Origin: Amoebidium appalachense
Lineage: Eukaryota; Ichthyosporea
Assembly: GCA_963693365.1 (NCBI GenBank)
Contig: CAVNZM010000010.1
Span: 4,650,001-4,714,000 of the forward strand
DNA: 64,000 nucleotides
Reading direction: 5' to 3'
A program made the position numbers and the translations under genes. Positions 59,848 to 64,000 of this stretch are shown here, piece after piece. The notes beneath the pieces were generated by a model that was given only the letters and a program-made list of their open reading frames with translations, did not search any database and was not told the origin of the DNA. Each line of letters begins with the position of its first letter. Position 1 is the first letter of the stretch.

Positions 59848-59918
59848 GTTGTCAGACTAGTTGGTCGTGCAGAGAAGCTGTTGCAGTTGTCAGACTAGTT
59901 GGTCGTGCAGAGAAGCTG
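59848..59918. repeat. 33-bp direct duplication in the LIM gene 5' flank
   Basis: GTTGTCAGACTAGTTGGTCG through AGAAGCTG occurs exactly twice (59848-59880, 59886-59918) with spacer TTGCA. Confidence 0.95.
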
Positions 59919-60201
59919 GTGTGTGCAACAGCTCAGCACAGGCTGAGGTCACTTGAACTGTCACGGACAGAGATGAGGCATGAAGACCGAAACAATCACG
60001 AGGTTCTATATGTAGATCTCGCTGTGTTGCGCTTTAGTGCTAATTATATTTATAGTGAAGGCAAAATCACAATTACTCCGTGTGCAGAAATTGGGTCAAC
60101 TCCGAATAGAGAATAGTGACCATGTTAGTGACGCACTAACACACTCTATCTGAGAAGCTTTCTTGCATAAGCCGAGGTTTCTCGGTGGTTTAACAAGAAT
60201 C

Positions 60202-62971
<2,770 letters not shown>

Positions 62972-62995
62972 GTAAGCACATACGCGTTTGTCGCT

Positions 62996-63330
62996 GCACT
63001 GCATTAGTTTGCACATACATCTTCACCGTTTTGCTCACCTTGCTTGCATAAGCAACCCTGCTCGTCTTTGATCAAGACGGGTTGACCCACCCAAGTTCAG
63101 TTGATGCTGCTGTCTGAGTTGGAGCGTCGTATATACGCGGGCTAAGGGGTCGAAACTCAGACGCAATTGATGACTTGGGCCCTCCCTGAGGATGGGCTCT
63201 GCTTATGACGCATACTGTGCGCATGGCTGATGCTACATACTTGAATGTTTGCCTTTGCATGTGTCCTGCACCATGCTTCTCATCGTGTATGCGTACTTCG
63301 TACTGTGTTCCGCATTCAAAACCCCCCTCC
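62996..63330 (+). repeat. Poly-C-tailed repeat, long copy 11
   Basis: Near-identical to 25440-25762, including CGTCTTTGATCAAGACGGGT and GTCGTATATACGCGGGCTAA modules, and its 3' half repeats copy 10. It probably lies in a further LIM gene intron. Confidence 0.92.
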
Positions 63331-64000
63331 CCCCCATATCTCTTCTCTATAATCCATTTTCCTCCTCCCCTCCTCCCCTTTCCCTCGTCCCCCCATGTCC
63401 CCTTGCCGTACGTGCGCCCCTGCTTTGTGTGCCTCTTTCCACGGCACTAATTTTTTTTTGTTCTCGCTGGTTGATCTCCTATGTAAACCTTCCCCCCCTC
63501 CCCCTCCCCCCCCTCTCCCTCCCCCCTCCTACCCTAAATGACCTGCTTTGACCCTTTAAAAGCAACACAGCTAACATCTCCCCTTTAAACCATGATATAA
63601 TATGCACGTGTTTGCTAGGGTGCATATGTGTTCGAGGGAGAGCGGGGTGGGGTGGGGGTGGGGGGGGGGGGGGGGGGGGGAGGTGCTAAGGGTTTTGTGG
63701 GTCTGGCCGAAGGGGAGGGGGGTACACACTCCCTCCCCCCTCCCCCCTCCCCCCCCCCCCCCCCCCCCCCCCCCCTTCCCAGGAAAATTACTGTCAACGA
63801 AGAGATTCATGTATTTCTAATGCTTCACATATAGTGCATGCTGTAGGGGAGCAGTGAAGACCTGACCAGGAGTTGGGTAGTTTGCTCGATTAGTTACACC
63901 GTGGCCTGGATAGCTCCTGTCAACGAAAAGACGAATGTTCATGCATGTCGAATGCTTCAACCTTGTTTCATGCGGTTGGGAACCCAACGAAAGCCGGCCA
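63331..64000. other. Right end of window; LIM gene 3' part or intergenic
   Basis: C-rich tracts (63485-63530), poly-G (63660-63681) and poly-C (63740-63775) are followed by two related segments starting CTGTCAACGA (63790 and 63917). An acceptor-like CCTTCCCAG at 63782 could begin another LIM exon, but the sequence is duplicated nearby and I could not confirm it. Confidence 0.4.

Larger units (their letters stand above)
58620..60201. other. Intergenic 5' region of the LIM gene; no gene recognised
   Basis: Ordinary-composition DNA, unusually free of long homopolymers for this window. Open frames at 58524-58811 (+) and 58648-58908 (-) show no domain. A CRE-type site and CCAAT motifs occur at 59716-59743. 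Confidence 0.5.

Overview
This is nuclear DNA from an intron-rich eukaryote. Coding exons are short, split by GT-AG introns, and join in phase on both strands. TATA-type and CCAAT-type motifs precede several starts. The gene content fits a unicellular relative of animals (opisthokont/holozoan protist) best: a RalGPS-like protein with a RasGEF core and a C-terminal PH domain, a CRIP-like single LIM domain, E2F-type motifs and a hAT-type element. The species cannot be named from sequence alone, and this placement is inference. Non-coding DNA is extremely repetitive, with long poly-G/poly-C runs, (CA)n/(GT)n, (CT)n and (CCCT)n. Most long open frames are translations of these repeats and not genes.

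Layout. 1-1249 (-): 5' end of a sugar-porter MFS transporter, running off the left edge. 1250-6254: intergenic DNA with duplicated and palindromic repeats and a 13-bp minisatellite. 6255-8143 (-): 154-residue C2-domain protein, 3 exons. 9783-13847 (-): complete 6-exon UDP-glucose 4-epimerase, 339 residues. 13848-16008: intergenic, mostly (CA)n. 16009-20752 (-): 7-exon F-box/leucine-rich-repeat protein, 476 residues. 20753-24367: intergenic, with a short hAT-like element bounded by an 8-bp target duplication, then (CA)n. 24368-52308 (+): one 28-kb gene of about 26 exons and about 2810 residues. It encodes an N-terminal RasGEF domain interrupted by about 280 disordered residues, a very long disordered middle, and a C-terminal PH domain. 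52309-55078: intergenic. 55079-58242 (-): small 6-exon gene of unknown function, 129 residues. 58243-60201: intergenic/promoter DNA with a perfect E2F-like palindrome. 60202-62971 and probably beyond (+): LIM-domain gene.

No operon or functional cluster is evident; the genes look like unrelated housekeeping and signalling genes. The strongest unexplained signals lie in the introns. A dispersed repeat with a poly-C tail occurs only inside introns or next to a gene, always in the sense orientation of that gene, and its C-tail often runs straight into the 3' splice site. Other introns use (CA)n or (GT)n microsatellites directly as splice sites. One intron carries a 213-221 bp tandem duplication that places AG directly against GT, a zero-length exon.

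Exon joins were built by eye from splice consensus, reading phase and family similarity. Homopolymer lengths may carry assembly error. Junctions inside (GT)n tracts are the least certain.
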